This document shows, one piece after another, positions 1-6,651 of a stretch of DNA of 21,468 nucleotides (the stretch's first letter is position 1; each line of letters opens with the position of its first letter). The notes under the pieces are model-generated. The model searched no databases. It was not told the origin of the DNA and saw nothing but the letters and a program-made list of their open reading frames with translations. A program made the position numbers and the translations under genes. The DNA is from Bacteriovoracaceae bacterium (GTDB lineage: Bacteria > Bdellovibrionota > UBA1018), in assembly GCA_947446835.1 (NCBI GenBank), contig CANFHS010000006.1, positions 1 to 21,468 of the forward strand. The letters are read 5' to 3'.

Positions 1-1161
1 AAGGAACAGCAAGAGCCCCTGCCGGTCCAGTCCGACGCCCTCTCCTTGTTCGGTCAGACGCCGTTGGACCGGCTTCTCGGACGGCTGGGGATGCTGCGCA
101 GCCGCCGTCGACTGGTGCTGTTCTGGGTCTGCATCACGTGGGTTCCGCTCCTTTTCCTGTCGCTGATGGGCGACCAAAGCTCGGCGCAGATCGCGTTCCT
201 GGAGGACTTCCCGACCCACATCCGTTTCCTCGTTGCCCTCCCGCTCCTCGTCGTCCTCGAACAGCCCGCAGCGGAACTGCTGAAGGGCGTGATCCCGGAG
301 TTCGTCGACCGCGGCATGATCCACGAAGGAAACGCAGAACTCGTCTCCCGCGCGGCTTCCAGGGTCCGCGGCTGGGCAGGCGCCCTTGCCCCGGAGTGCC
401 TCCTCCTCGTCTCGGCCTGGGTGTTCGCCCGGACCAATTCCTTCATCGAGCTTCCGCACCAGATCTCATCCTGGAAGAGCACGGGTTCAACGGCCGCTGC
501 GGCGTATTTCTGGCACCACTGGATCTCGCTCGTGATCTACCAGTTCCTCCTGCTGCGCTGGCTCTGGAAATACGCGCTCTGGTCCACGTTCCTGCTCCTC
601 CTGACCCGGGTACGCCTGTCCATCCAGGCCCACCACCCGGACCAAAGGGGCGGCCTGAACTTCCTGCTGCTGCGGCATCTTGGGCTTTGCGCGCTCGGGT
701 TCGTGACCTCCACGGTGCTGTCGGCCAACATCGGCGGAATGGTGGCCCATGGAGGCAGCAAGCTTTGGGAGTTCCGATCCATGGTGATCATCTACCTGGG
801 CTTCGCGATCGCGTTCTTCAGCGTGCCCCTGCTGGCTTTCACACCTTCCCTCTTCCTGGCCCGTCGGGAGGGGCTGCTGAAGTACGGCAGCTTTGCCTCC
901 CGGCATGTCATCGATTTCGACAAGCGCTGGGACGGCACTTCGGCCATCCGCGGTGCCAGCCCGCTCGGCCATCGGGACATCACCGGCGTGACCGACCTGG
1001 ACCTGAGCTACGAGCATCTGGCGGGGATGAGGATCTTCCTGGTGAGTCGTCCCTTCCTCATGGGGCTGGCCCTCTTCCTGGTGCTGCCGCTCGTGCCGCT
1101 GGCCCTGAGCAAGATCCCCTTGCTCGAGGTGCTGAAGTGGCTGGCCAAGGCTCTGGCCTGA
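1..1161 (+). CDS. Polytopic membrane protein of unknown function, 5' end outside the window
   Basis: The frame is open from base 1, so the gene very probably starts upstream; a TTG at 46 is the first internal candidate but has no clear ribosome binding site. The visible protein has several strongly hydrophobic segments: near the start (VLFWVCITWVPLLFL), around residues 60-75, 110-125 and 150-190, and later IIYLGFAIAFFSVPLLAF, with a last pair near the C-terminus (GLALFLVLPLVPLAL). A soluble loop carries HHPDQRGGLNFL between two membrane segments, and a hydrophilic stretch of about 70 residues follows ARREGLLKYGS. This looks like an uncharacterised bacterial inner-membrane family with an HPD-x-x-GGL loop motif; I know no function for it. 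It converges on the lipoprotein gene at 1165, with only three bases between the stops and no T-tract terminator. Confidence 0.75.
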   Translation, partial: KEQQEPLPVQSDALSLFGQTPLDRLLGRLGMLRSRRRLVLFWVCITWVPLLFLSLMGDQSSAQIAFLEDFPTHIRFLVALPLLVVLEQPAAELLKGVIPEFVDRGMIHEGNAELVSRAASRVRGWAGALAPECLLLVSAWVFARTNSFIELPHQISSWKSTGSTAAAAYFWHHWISLVIYQFLLLRWLWKYALWSTFLLLLTRVRLSIQAHHPDQRGGLNFLLLRHLGLCALGFVTSTVLSANIGGMVAHGGSKLWEFRSMVIIYLGFAIAFFSVPLLAFTPSLFLARREGLLKYGSFASRHVIDFDKRWDGTSAIRGASPLGHRDITGVTDLDLSYEHLAGMRIFLVSRPFLMGLALFLVLPLVPLALSKIPLLEVLKWLAKALA

Positions 1162-1164
1162 CCC

Positions 1165-2382
1165 CTAGGCCGCCGCACCCGAGGAGGGCGGCCTGGCGCC
1201 TGCCCTGCGCTCCTCCTCCAGCAGTGCCCTTGCCCGTCGGTCAGGGCGCTTCACCAGGTAATACCCACCCCAGCCCACGAGCCCCCAGAAAAACCCCACC
1301 CCAAGCAGGGCCTTCGTGACCGTCCAGATGAGGCCATCCACCTGGGCACGCGCTGCCTGCATTCCCTGCGGTGTCGCGGCTGCCGTCAGGCGCTCCGCGC
1401 TGGTCAGGAAGGCGGCCAGGTTTGCGGTGGTGTGCTCGACTGAGCCTAACCTCCAGGAAAGGGTGGTGCTGGTATCGAGCGGAAAATACTTCCGGAAGTC
1501 CGCCAGGAAAGGTCCGGTCTGGACCATCAAGGATTCCAGTCGGGCCGTGAGCAGCGACAGGTCCTGCACGAGCGGGCCTGCGCCTTCGATCAGCCCTCCT
1601 GCCTGCCCCAGCTGCCTGAGCGAGTCCGCCAGGATTTCCTGGCTGCCCAGCCTGGCCTGGAGCCTGAGCAGGAAGGGCAGCCTCTGGCCGAGGAACAGGG
1701 CCCGGTTCGCCAGCAGCAGCCCCTGATCGGCACTCGACACCGCCGCTTTCACGCTGGAAAGCATCCCAGAGGTGCTCTCGCTCCTCTCGGCCTCGACCCG
1801 GCCTGCCTTCTTCGAGAAATCCGAGAGCCTGACCCACTCCACGTAGACCTGGTCCGGATTCTCCCTCCGCCAGGCACGGATCAGCGCCTGCAGCCTTTCC
1901 TGCTGGGCCGGTGTCGAAACCTTGTCCGCGACCCGGGAAAGGTCCCTCTCGGATTTCCTGAAGGCCTCCAGGAGTGGCTCCCCGCGCGCTCCATAGACTT
2001 TCGGGACCCAGTACTCCTCCAGGACTTCCCGATTCAGGCGGACAAAGACCGCCATGTCCAGCAGGTTCACTTCCGGATAGGGACCTGTCGCAATCTCAAG
2101 CGCCGAGGAGACGCACCGAAGCAGGTGCTTCATCACCGTCCGCTGGAGCAACGGGTCGGAGGAGGTTTTCCAGGTCTCCGCCGCCTGGGTTATCCGATCG
2201 GTGAACTGCGAGGAAAAGCGCTGAAGGTCTTCCTGAAGCTCCGCCTGCGACACCTTGCCCGGCTGGGCGCTCTCATCGCCGTGAACCTCGCCGAAGCGCA
2301 CTTCCTTGGTACCGCGCAGATCGGGGGAGGCGCAGGACACCAGAACTGTCGTGAAAATGAAAAGCGCGACACCGGGCCTCAT
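1165..2382 (-). CDS. Lipoprotein with a C-terminal membrane anchor; paralogue of the upstream gene
   Basis: Starting at the ATG at 2382 gives 405 residues beginning MRPGVALFIFTTVLVSC, a lipoprotein signal with a canonical LVSC lipobox (Cys17). An ATG at 2394 would add four residues. After a charged linker comes an alpha-helical domain of about 200 residues containing NLLDMAVFVRL, WVPKVYG, LIRAWRRENPD and GQRLPFLLRLQ. A further helical stalk follows, then one hydrophobic segment near residues 358-377 (GVGFFWGLVGWGGYYLV) and a basic tail of about 28 residues. With a lipid anchor at one end and a membrane helix at the other, the domain should lie outside the inner membrane and the tail in the cytoplasm. 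The domain aligns along its length with the product of 2414-3271, which lies 31 bases upstream on the same strand, so the two are probably co-transcribed tandem paralogues. I do not recognise the family or function. Confidence 0.8.
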   Translation of the reverse strand: MRPGVALFIFTTVLVSCASPDLRGTKEVRFGEVHGDESAQPGKVSQAELQEDLQRFSSQFTDRITQAAETWKTSSDPLLQRTVMKHLLRCVSSALEIATGPYPEVNLLDMAVFVRLNREVLEEYWVPKVYGARGEPLLEAFRKSERDLSRVADKVSTPAQQERLQALIRAWRRENPDQVYVEWVRLSDFSKKAGRVEAERSESTSGMLSSVKAAVSSADQGLLLANRALFLGQRLPFLLRLQARLGSQEILADSLRQLGQAGGLIEGAGPLVQDLSLLTARLESLMVQTGPFLADFRKYFPLDTSTTLSWRLGSVEHTTANLAAFLTSAERLTAAATPQGMQAARAQVDGLIWTVTKALLGVGFFWGLVGWGGYYLVKRPDRRARALLEEERRAGARPPSSGAAA

Positions 2383-2413
2383 CCCTACCCCCATCCCGAC
2401 CCGGAACCGCGTT

Positions 2414-3271
2414 TCAAGCCACGTGCCGGAGGGTGGGCGGGTGCTTTGGCCCTCTGGCCAGCCGGGCTGCCACGAACACCGTGAGACCCGCCACCATCAA
2501 GCCCGCTGCGGCCCGGGAAAAGCGCTTCAAGAGGTCAGAGGCCAGATCCGCTGTCTGGTTGCGCAAGGCGAGACCCGCCTCATGGGTCAGGTCGTGGACG
2601 CCGACCAGCGCATGCAGCCTCATCAGGAAGGGCAATCTTTGTCCGTAATAGAAGGCCCTTTCGCCCAGGAGCACCGCTTCGTTGGCCGATTTCAGCGCCG
2701 AGTCGAAACGATGCACCAGGAGATCCAGGAATTTCGTTTTCTCAGGGTCCTGCTGCGCCTGGGCGAATTCCCCGAATCGCACGGACTCCACCACCACCGC
2801 GTCGGGGTGCCTGGAAGTCCAGGCCCGGATGAACCACGCCACCGACTGGCGCTCGTCCGCACTCAGGTAGCGCTCGGCCACGCTCCAGATGTCCCTGGAC
2901 GAGTCCTCGAAAGCGACCCGGAGCTGCTGGGCCTTTTCGCCGAAGACGCGAGGCAACCAGTGCCGCTGGATGACCTCGCCGCAGGTCTCGACATAGGCGA
3001 GCATGTCCAGGAGGCTCACGAACGGGTTCTTTCCCAGGATGATGTCCAGGGCCGCCGATTCGTACACCAGCTGTCGCATCAGGATCCTGGGTCGAAGCGC
3101 CGCATCCGCACCCTCCAGCAGCACCGTGCACGCTTCCCTGACGCGGAAACTCAGCCGGCCCTCGAAACGCTGCAGCTCCTGCTGAAGCTGCTCGATTGCG
3201 GGTACGGCTTCGCCCCCCAGGAGCGGTTGCACGCGTTTCTGGATCTCCTCGACGAGCTGGTGCGGTTTCAT
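2414..3271 (-). CDS. Tail-anchored helical protein of unknown function, paralogue of the lipoprotein downstream
   Basis: The frame is open much further upstream, but the ATG at 3271 is preceded at good spacing by GAGG and starts where similarity to the downstream paralogue begins, giving 285 residues. There is no signal peptide. The domain carries LQQELQRF, SLLDMLAYVE, HWLPRVFG, FIRAWTSRHPD, VRFGEF and YGQRLPFLMRLH, each matched by an equivalent segment in the protein of 1165-2382. One hydrophobic helix lies near the C-terminus (GLMVAGLTVFVAA) with a short basic tail. The stalk of about 80 residues found in the paralogue before its membrane helix is absent. Without an export signal, the domain should sit in the cytoplasm attached by its tail. 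The gene is divergent from the DUF4136 lipoprotein gene, 96 bases away. No function can be assigned. Confidence 0.8.
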   Translation of the reverse strand: MKPHQLVEEIQKRVQPLLGGEAVPAIEQLQQELQRFEGRLSFRVREACTVLLEGADAALRPRILMRQLVYESAALDIILGKNPFVSLLDMLAYVETCGEVIQRHWLPRVFGEKAQQLRVAFEDSSRDIWSVAERYLSADERQSVAWFIRAWTSRHPDAVVVESVRFGEFAQAQQDPEKTKFLDLLVHRFDSALKSANEAVLLGERAFYYGQRLPFLMRLHALVGVHDLTHEAGLALRNQTADLASDLLKRFSRAAAGLMVAGLTVFVAARLARGPKHPPTLRHVA

Positions 3272-3367
3272 GGTCGCCTCATTGCGCTCCACAAACTGCA
3301 AGGACCAGGCTTTTTGACCAGCCGCTTGCCGCATGGATCTTGCTTGGCTGAGGGAAGGGGGAAGCCC

Positions 3368-3973
3368 ATGGCGCGCATTTTCACGATCCGAAGTCGGGCG
3401 GCTCTTGGCATTTCGCTGGGACTGGCCTTGTTTCCAGGCTGCTCCTCCTCCGGCCCGATCGTCCGCGAGGACACGAGCACCGCGTTTTCCAGCTACCGGA
3501 GCTTCCAGTGGGTGACTCAGAACCAGATCCAGGAGCTCAAGCTGGTTGATCCCAGGATCGACTACATCACCGACCAGGCGCGGATCGTGGAGCGCCCGGC
3601 GCAGGAGCAGAGGGTCAAGCCCCTGATCGAAGCCGCCCTGAAAAAACAGGGCTACGTCCTGAGCCAGGAAGCGCGACCCGATTTCTACGTGACCTATTAC
3701 GGCAAGGCCAAGAACGATGACTGGGTCAGCACCTGGGCAGGTTCGACACCGGCCGTCGACAACGTGCCGGTCATCATTTTCCCGTATTATTCGCGCGAGA
3801 GCACCCGGACCCACCGCGAAGGCGTGGTCTACCTGACCATCTACGACGCCAGGACCCAGAAGCCTGTCTGGACCGGGAGCATCAGCAACATGAACTTCGA
3901 GCACGGCCTGGACGGGCCCGCGCTCTCGGCGGCGATCGACCAGCTGACGCGCGAATTCAAGGAAAGCGCCTAG
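3368..3973 (+). CDS. DUF4136-family lipoprotein
   Basis: The ATG at 3368 follows a purine-rich ribosome binding site (AGGGGGAAGCCC) and gives 201 residues; the longer open frame upstream lies antisense to the neighbouring gene and is not coding. The N-terminus MARIFTIRSR is followed by a hydrophobic stretch ending FPGCSSSG, read as a lipobox with an unusual Phe-Pro before Gly-Cys. The mature part has the DUF4136 pattern: FSSYRSFQW near the start, a central helix with IEAALKKQGYVL, DFYVTYYG, then GVVYLTIYDARTQKPVWTG and a C-terminal helix. DUF4136 proteins are envelope lipoproteins of unknown function found in many Gram-negative bacteria. The gene ends just before the tRNA-Arg, which is on the other strand. 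Confidence 0.82.
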   Translation: MARIFTIRSRAALGISLGLALFPGCSSSGPIVREDTSTAFSSYRSFQWVTQNQIQELKLVDPRIDYITDQARIVERPAQEQRVKPLIEAALKKQGYVLSQEARPDFYVTYYGKAKNDDWVSTWAGSTPAVDNVPVIIFPYYSRESTRTHREGVVYLTIYDARTQKPVWTGSISNMNFEHGLDGPALSAAIDQLTREFKESA

Positions 3974-3980
3974 GGCTCGA

Positions 3981-4057
3981 TGGCGACCCCGGAGGGATTC
4001 GAACCCCCGGCCTGATGCTTAGAAGGCATCTGCTCTATCCAGCTGAGCTACGGGGTC
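3981..4057 (-). tRNA. tRNA-Arg (anticodon TCT)
   Basis: The minus strand folds into a complete cloverleaf. The acceptor stem is GACCCCG with CGGGGTC. The D-arm contains GCTCAGCTGGATAGAGC. The anticodon stem GATGC/GCATC encloses the loop CTTCTAA, whose middle bases are TCT. The T-arm GGGGG/CCCTC has the loop TTCGAAT. The discriminator base is G and the CCA end is encoded (bases 3981-3983). Anticodon TCT reads AGA/AGG arginine codons, which are rare in a GC-rich genome like this one. Confidence 0.95.
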
Positions 4058-4108
4058 GCACGAAAAAACAGCCGGAACTCCCTTGAAATCATCCCAGCTG
4101 CCCGGATC

Positions 4109-4117
4109 TGATACAAT
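4109..4117 (+). promoter_or_regulatory. Extended -10 promoter, possibly giving a leaderless transcript
   Basis: TGATACAAT is an extended -10 element (TGn followed by TACAAT, five of six bases of the consensus). No good -35 box lies 16-18 bases upstream; a TTGAAA at 4083-4088 is too far away. The -10 ends six bases before the ATG at 4124, so transcription would be expected to start at or next to the start codon. Only a weak GGA precedes that ATG. The element is seen directly; leaderless initiation is inference. Confidence 0.45.
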
Positions 4118-4123
4118 GGAAAC

Positions 4124-4357
4124 ATGGCTCTTTACGAGTATTTCTGCGGGTCCTGTCAAAAACGGTTCGAAGCCATCCGTCCGTTCTCCGAGTCCTCCCG
4201 GGCCGAATGCCCGGAATGCGGCGAAATGAGCGAAAAAAAACTGCTTTCCTGCTTCGCAGTGGCGGGCCAGGGCGACCAGCGGGAATCCACCCTGCACGGT
4301 TGCCATGGCTGCCATTCCGGGCATCACCATGGCTCCAGATCGGGAGGTTCGTCATGA
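4124..4357 (+). CDS. FmdB-type zinc-ribbon protein with a His/Cys-rich tail
   Basis: A 77-residue protein opening MALYEYFCGSCQKRFE, the hallmark of the FmdB/CxxC zinc-ribbon family. The four zinc ligands are Cys8, Cys11, Cys29 and Cys32 (CPEC). After the ribbon comes a metal-ligand-rich tail, residues 58-69, HGCHGCHSGHHH, with six histidines and two cysteines in twelve positions. FmdB-family proteins are small putative regulators with little experimental work behind them. The start is fixed by the family's conserved N-terminus. The stop overlaps the start of the phytochelatin-synthase-like gene as ATGA, so the two are translationally coupled. The tail and the thiol-peptide-type partner suggest a role in sensing or buffering metal; this is inference. 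Confidence 0.8.
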   Translation: MALYEYFCGSCQKRFEAIRPFSESSRAECPECGEMSEKKLLSCFAVAGQGDQRESTLHGCHGCHSGHHHGSRSGGSS

Positions 4358-5103
4358 ACCGCAGGCTCTTCTCCTTCATCCTGCTGGCCGTGACCGCGGC
4401 ACAGGCCTCGACCGCCTGGGCCCTGCAGCCCAAGTATGGGCCCGAGGCCACCCCGCTCAGTCGTGCCCCGGGGTATTTCCGCTCGGCCAAAGCGCCCGAC
4501 TTCTGGGCGCTCATCCCCTACTACCTGCCCCAGCAGGACGGTCGCTCCTGTTCCCTGGCCAGCGTGACCATGCTCCTGAACGCAGTCCGTTCGCGCCAGG
4601 ACCTGACCTCGGACGATGAGCTGGCCACCCAGCCTACCCTCCTGGCCAAGGTCAACCACCCGGTCTGGAACAAGGCCCTGGGCCCGCTCGGCCGGGGGGT
4701 CACCCTGGATCAGCTGGGCACCCTGATCGAGGCCACGCTCAAGGCCTACGGACTCCAGAAAGCCCAGATCCAGGTCGTGCACACCGACTCCACAGACCCG
4801 GCCGCCCTCCAGGACCTCCGGAAGGCCCTGGAAGCCAACGAAAAGAACCCGGACGACTTCCTGGTGGCCAATTTCAGCCAGGGCACCTACACGGGCGACA
4901 CCGGGGGCGGGCACATCGCCCCGATCGCCGCTTATGACCCCAAGACCCGGAAGGTTCTCGTCCTGGACCCGGATCGCCAGTGGTACGAGCCCTACTGGGT
5001 TTCCGACCAGACCTTCCTGAAGGGAATGGCCACCAAGGACCCGGATTCCGCAAAAAACCGCGGCTATGTGCGCGTCCAGCTTGGTGCTCGCGGAGGGACT
5101 TGA
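4354..5103 (+). CDS. Exported phytochelatin-synthase-like cysteine peptidase
   Basis: The ATG at 4354 follows GGGAGG at good spacing and gives 249 residues. An N-terminal signal peptide (basic MNRR, hydrophobic core, likely cut after TAWA) points to the periplasm. The rest matches the phytochelatin synthase/papain-like fold. The nucleophile is Cys66 in GRSCSLASV; His187 lies in GGGHIAPIAAYD and Asp205 in VLVLDPDR. The 18-residue His-Asp spacing equals that of the plant enzyme (His162-Asp180 in Arabidopsis PCS1), while the Cys-His spacing is longer. The C-terminal metal-sensing domain of plant enzymes is absent, as in other bacterial members, which mainly cleave the glycine from glutathione. 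Glutathione or a related gamma-glutamyl peptide is therefore the likely substrate, not proven here. The gene is coupled to the zinc-ribbon gene, and its last 22 bases lie inside the oppositely oriented tRNA-Leu. Confidence 0.82.
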   Translation: MNRRLFSFILLAVTAAQASTAWALQPKYGPEATPLSRAPGYFRSAKAPDFWALIPYYLPQQDGRSCSLASVTMLLNAVRSRQDLTSDDELATQPTLLAKVNHPVWNKALGPLGRGVTLDQLGTLIEATLKAYGLQKAQIQVVHTDSTDPAALQDLRKALEANEKNPDDFLVANFSQGTYTGDTGGGHIAPIAAYDPKTRKVLVLDPDRQWYEPYWVSDQTFLKGMATKDPDSAKNRGYVRVQLGARGGT

Positions 5104-5165
5104 ACCCCCACGCCTTGCGGCACTGGTTCCTAAGACCAGCGTGTCTACCATTCCACCACGCGAGC
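5082..5165 (-). tRNA. tRNA-Leu (anticodon TAG)
   Basis: A class II tRNA on the minus strand. The acceptor stem is GCTCGCG with CGCGAGC. The anticodon stem CTGGT/ACCAG encloses the loop CTTAGGA (anticodon TAG, reading CUA/CUN leucine codons). A long variable arm contains TGCCGCAAGGCG, and the T-arm GGGGG/CCCTC has the loop TTCAAGT. The discriminator base is A, with encoded CCA (5082-5084). The antisense of its T-loop supplies the TGA stop of the phytochelatin-synthase-like gene. Confidence 0.95.
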
Positions 5166-5214
5166 GTGATTCCAGGAATAGCTGAAGCCCCGACGCTTGT
5201 AAAACAAAGCCGCC

Positions 5215-6651
5215 TCAGGCCGCCTTGCCTTTGCCGCCTTTGGGACCCTTCTTGAGGCCCGTGTTTTCGGACTGCAGCCGCAGGTTCTCGGCCTTCAACG
5301 TGGCCACTTCCTTCTGGAGGCCCGACACTTGGCTGTTCAGGAGTTCGCCCTGCTGCTTGGACAGGTTGGCAATCTTGGTCAAGCTGTCCAGGCGCTTCTT
5401 GAGCTCGGCCGAACCCGGGCCTGCCTCTTCCTGGGCCTTCTGGGCATCGGCCAGCCGTTTGGCCAGCAGCTGGCCGCTCCACTTCAGCTCCTCGAGCTTG
5501 GACTGGGTGAACTGGAGCTTGGCCCTCAGGTCCTGGGCCTCGGCGGTCACGGCCTTCAGCGCGGCCAGCTCGGCAGCCGTCGCCGCCGGAACCGCGGGCT
5601 GGCGCCTCATCTTCTCGAACTGTTTTTCGCGCTGATCCATGGCCAGCGACATGCGCGCCATGACGGCTTCCTTGTTCCGGAGCTGCCGCTCGAGGTTGGT
5701 CATGTTGTTCCGGAACCGGTCCTCGACCTTCTGGGTATCCAGGTCCTTGCGCTTGGATTCGGCTTCCAGCTTCCGGATCTGCAACATGGCCGCCTTGAGG
5801 TCGGCTTCCAGGCGGTTCTGCTCCTTGAAGAGTTTGCCCTTCATCGACGCCATCCAGGAGCGCTTCTCGGCATCCAGATCCGCGCCGGCCTTGGGATCCT
5901 TCCAGGCCTCCTCGCCGTCTTCGGGACCCTCGGGATTTCCGGTCGTCTCACCCGCGCGGCTTCCGAAGGACGGGTCCTTGCCGTCCACGAGCTTGGGCTG
6001 GACCTGGGTGGAGGGATCATCCGCCACCAGGAATTTGGCGTAATCCAGGTCTCCCAGCGCGGTGTAACCCATGGGCGGAACCGCCTGCGCGGCACTCATC
6101 GGCACCCGCACCCGTTCCAGCTCGGGCCCCTCTTCCAGGGTCTTGAATTCACCCGGCGCCACCTCGAAAACCGGGGCCCCGCCCAGCAGGATCACGGCAC
6201 CGATCTCGAAGCGCCGGGTCTCGGGCTGCACTCGGATGAACAGCCGGTGCGCGTGCGACCGCATGGCCACGTGAACGCCGTCCAGGAAACTGGCGGCCTG
6301 CTCCGTGGAACCCTCCGTCAGCACGGCCTCGGGATTGGCCACTTCGGTCTCGCTTGCCTCGAAACACACGGTGACGGCAAAGCACTCGGCGTCCGCGCCG
6401 CACTCCAGCAGGGCGGGCCGCCCCGGGATCTGGCGCTGGGTGGCTTCCAGGATGCCCAGCATCAGCAGCGCCCGGATTCCCCGTTCCTGGGACGCGTCCG
6501 GGCGCAGGCGGGCCACAACCAGGTCGTTCACGTGACCCAGGTGACGCGCGGAGAACAGGTTCTCGAAAAGCACCGGGCTGCCCTCCTTCAGGAGGCCTGC
6601 CACGCCGAACTTCGGCGGAATCGGCTGCTTCAGGCGAGACTCATGCGGCAT
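5215..6651 (-). CDS. Coiled-coil protein of unknown function
   Basis: The ATG at 6651 is preceded by AGGAGG eight bases upstream and gives 478 residues; a TTG at 6657 is less likely. The N-terminal 190 or so residues form a globular domain of mixed alpha/beta character (FGVAGLLKEGSPVLFENLFS, ALLMLGILEATQRQIP, RLFIRVQPETRRFEIGAVI). A Pro/Gly/acidic linker follows at roughly residues 225-260. From about residue 265 to the end the sequence is charged and heptad-like (KEQNRLEADLKAAM, QVSGLQKEVATLKAENLR), a long coiled coil with a short proline/alanine break, closing with a Lys/Gly-rich tail. No signal peptide or membrane segment is seen. The gene overlaps the end of the upstream gene by 11 bases, so the two are translationally linked. 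I do not recognise it; a scaffold or filament-associated role is only suggested by the architecture. Confidence 0.8.
   Translation of the reverse strand: MPHESRLKQPIPPKFGVAGLLKEGSPVLFENLFSARHLGHVNDLVVARLRPDASQERGIRALLMLGILEATQRQIPGRPALLECGADAECFAVTVCFEASETEVANPEAVLTEGSTEQAASFLDGVHVAMRSHAHRLFIRVQPETRRFEIGAVILLGGAPVFEVAPGEFKTLEEGPELERVRVPMSAAQAVPPMGYTALGDLDYAKFLVADDPSTQVQPKLVDGKDPSFGSRAGETTGNPEGPEDGEEAWKDPKAGADLDAEKRSWMASMKGKLFKEQNRLEADLKAAMLQIRKLEAESKRKDLDTQKVEDRFRNNMTNLERQLRNKEAVMARMSLAMDQREKQFEKMRRQPAVPAATAAELAALKAVTAEAQDLRAKLQFTQSKLEELKWSGQLLAKRLADAQKAQEEAGPGSAELKKRLDSLTKIANLSKQQGELLNSQVSGLQKEVATLKAENLRLQSENTGLKKGPKGGKGKAA

Noticed and set aside
1167..1194. AGGCCGCC/GGCGGCCT stem-loop as terminator of the first membrane protein gene
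   Set aside because: No T-tract follows on either strand and it lies inside the low-complexity end of the convergent lipoprotein gene.
138..1319. 393-codon open frame overlapping the first membrane protein gene in another frame
   Set aside because: It is extremely Pro/Arg/Gly-rich with no hydrophobic pattern, while the chosen frame has clear membrane helices.
2306..3367. Long N-terminal extension of the DUF4136 lipoprotein frame
   Set aside because: It would be antisense to the upstream paralogue gene and would bury the lipoprotein signal; the ATG at 3368 has a good ribosome binding site.
4083..4117. TTGAAA as -35 box of the zinc-ribbon promoter
   Set aside because: The 23-base spacing to TACAAT is too long; the extended -10 explains the site better.
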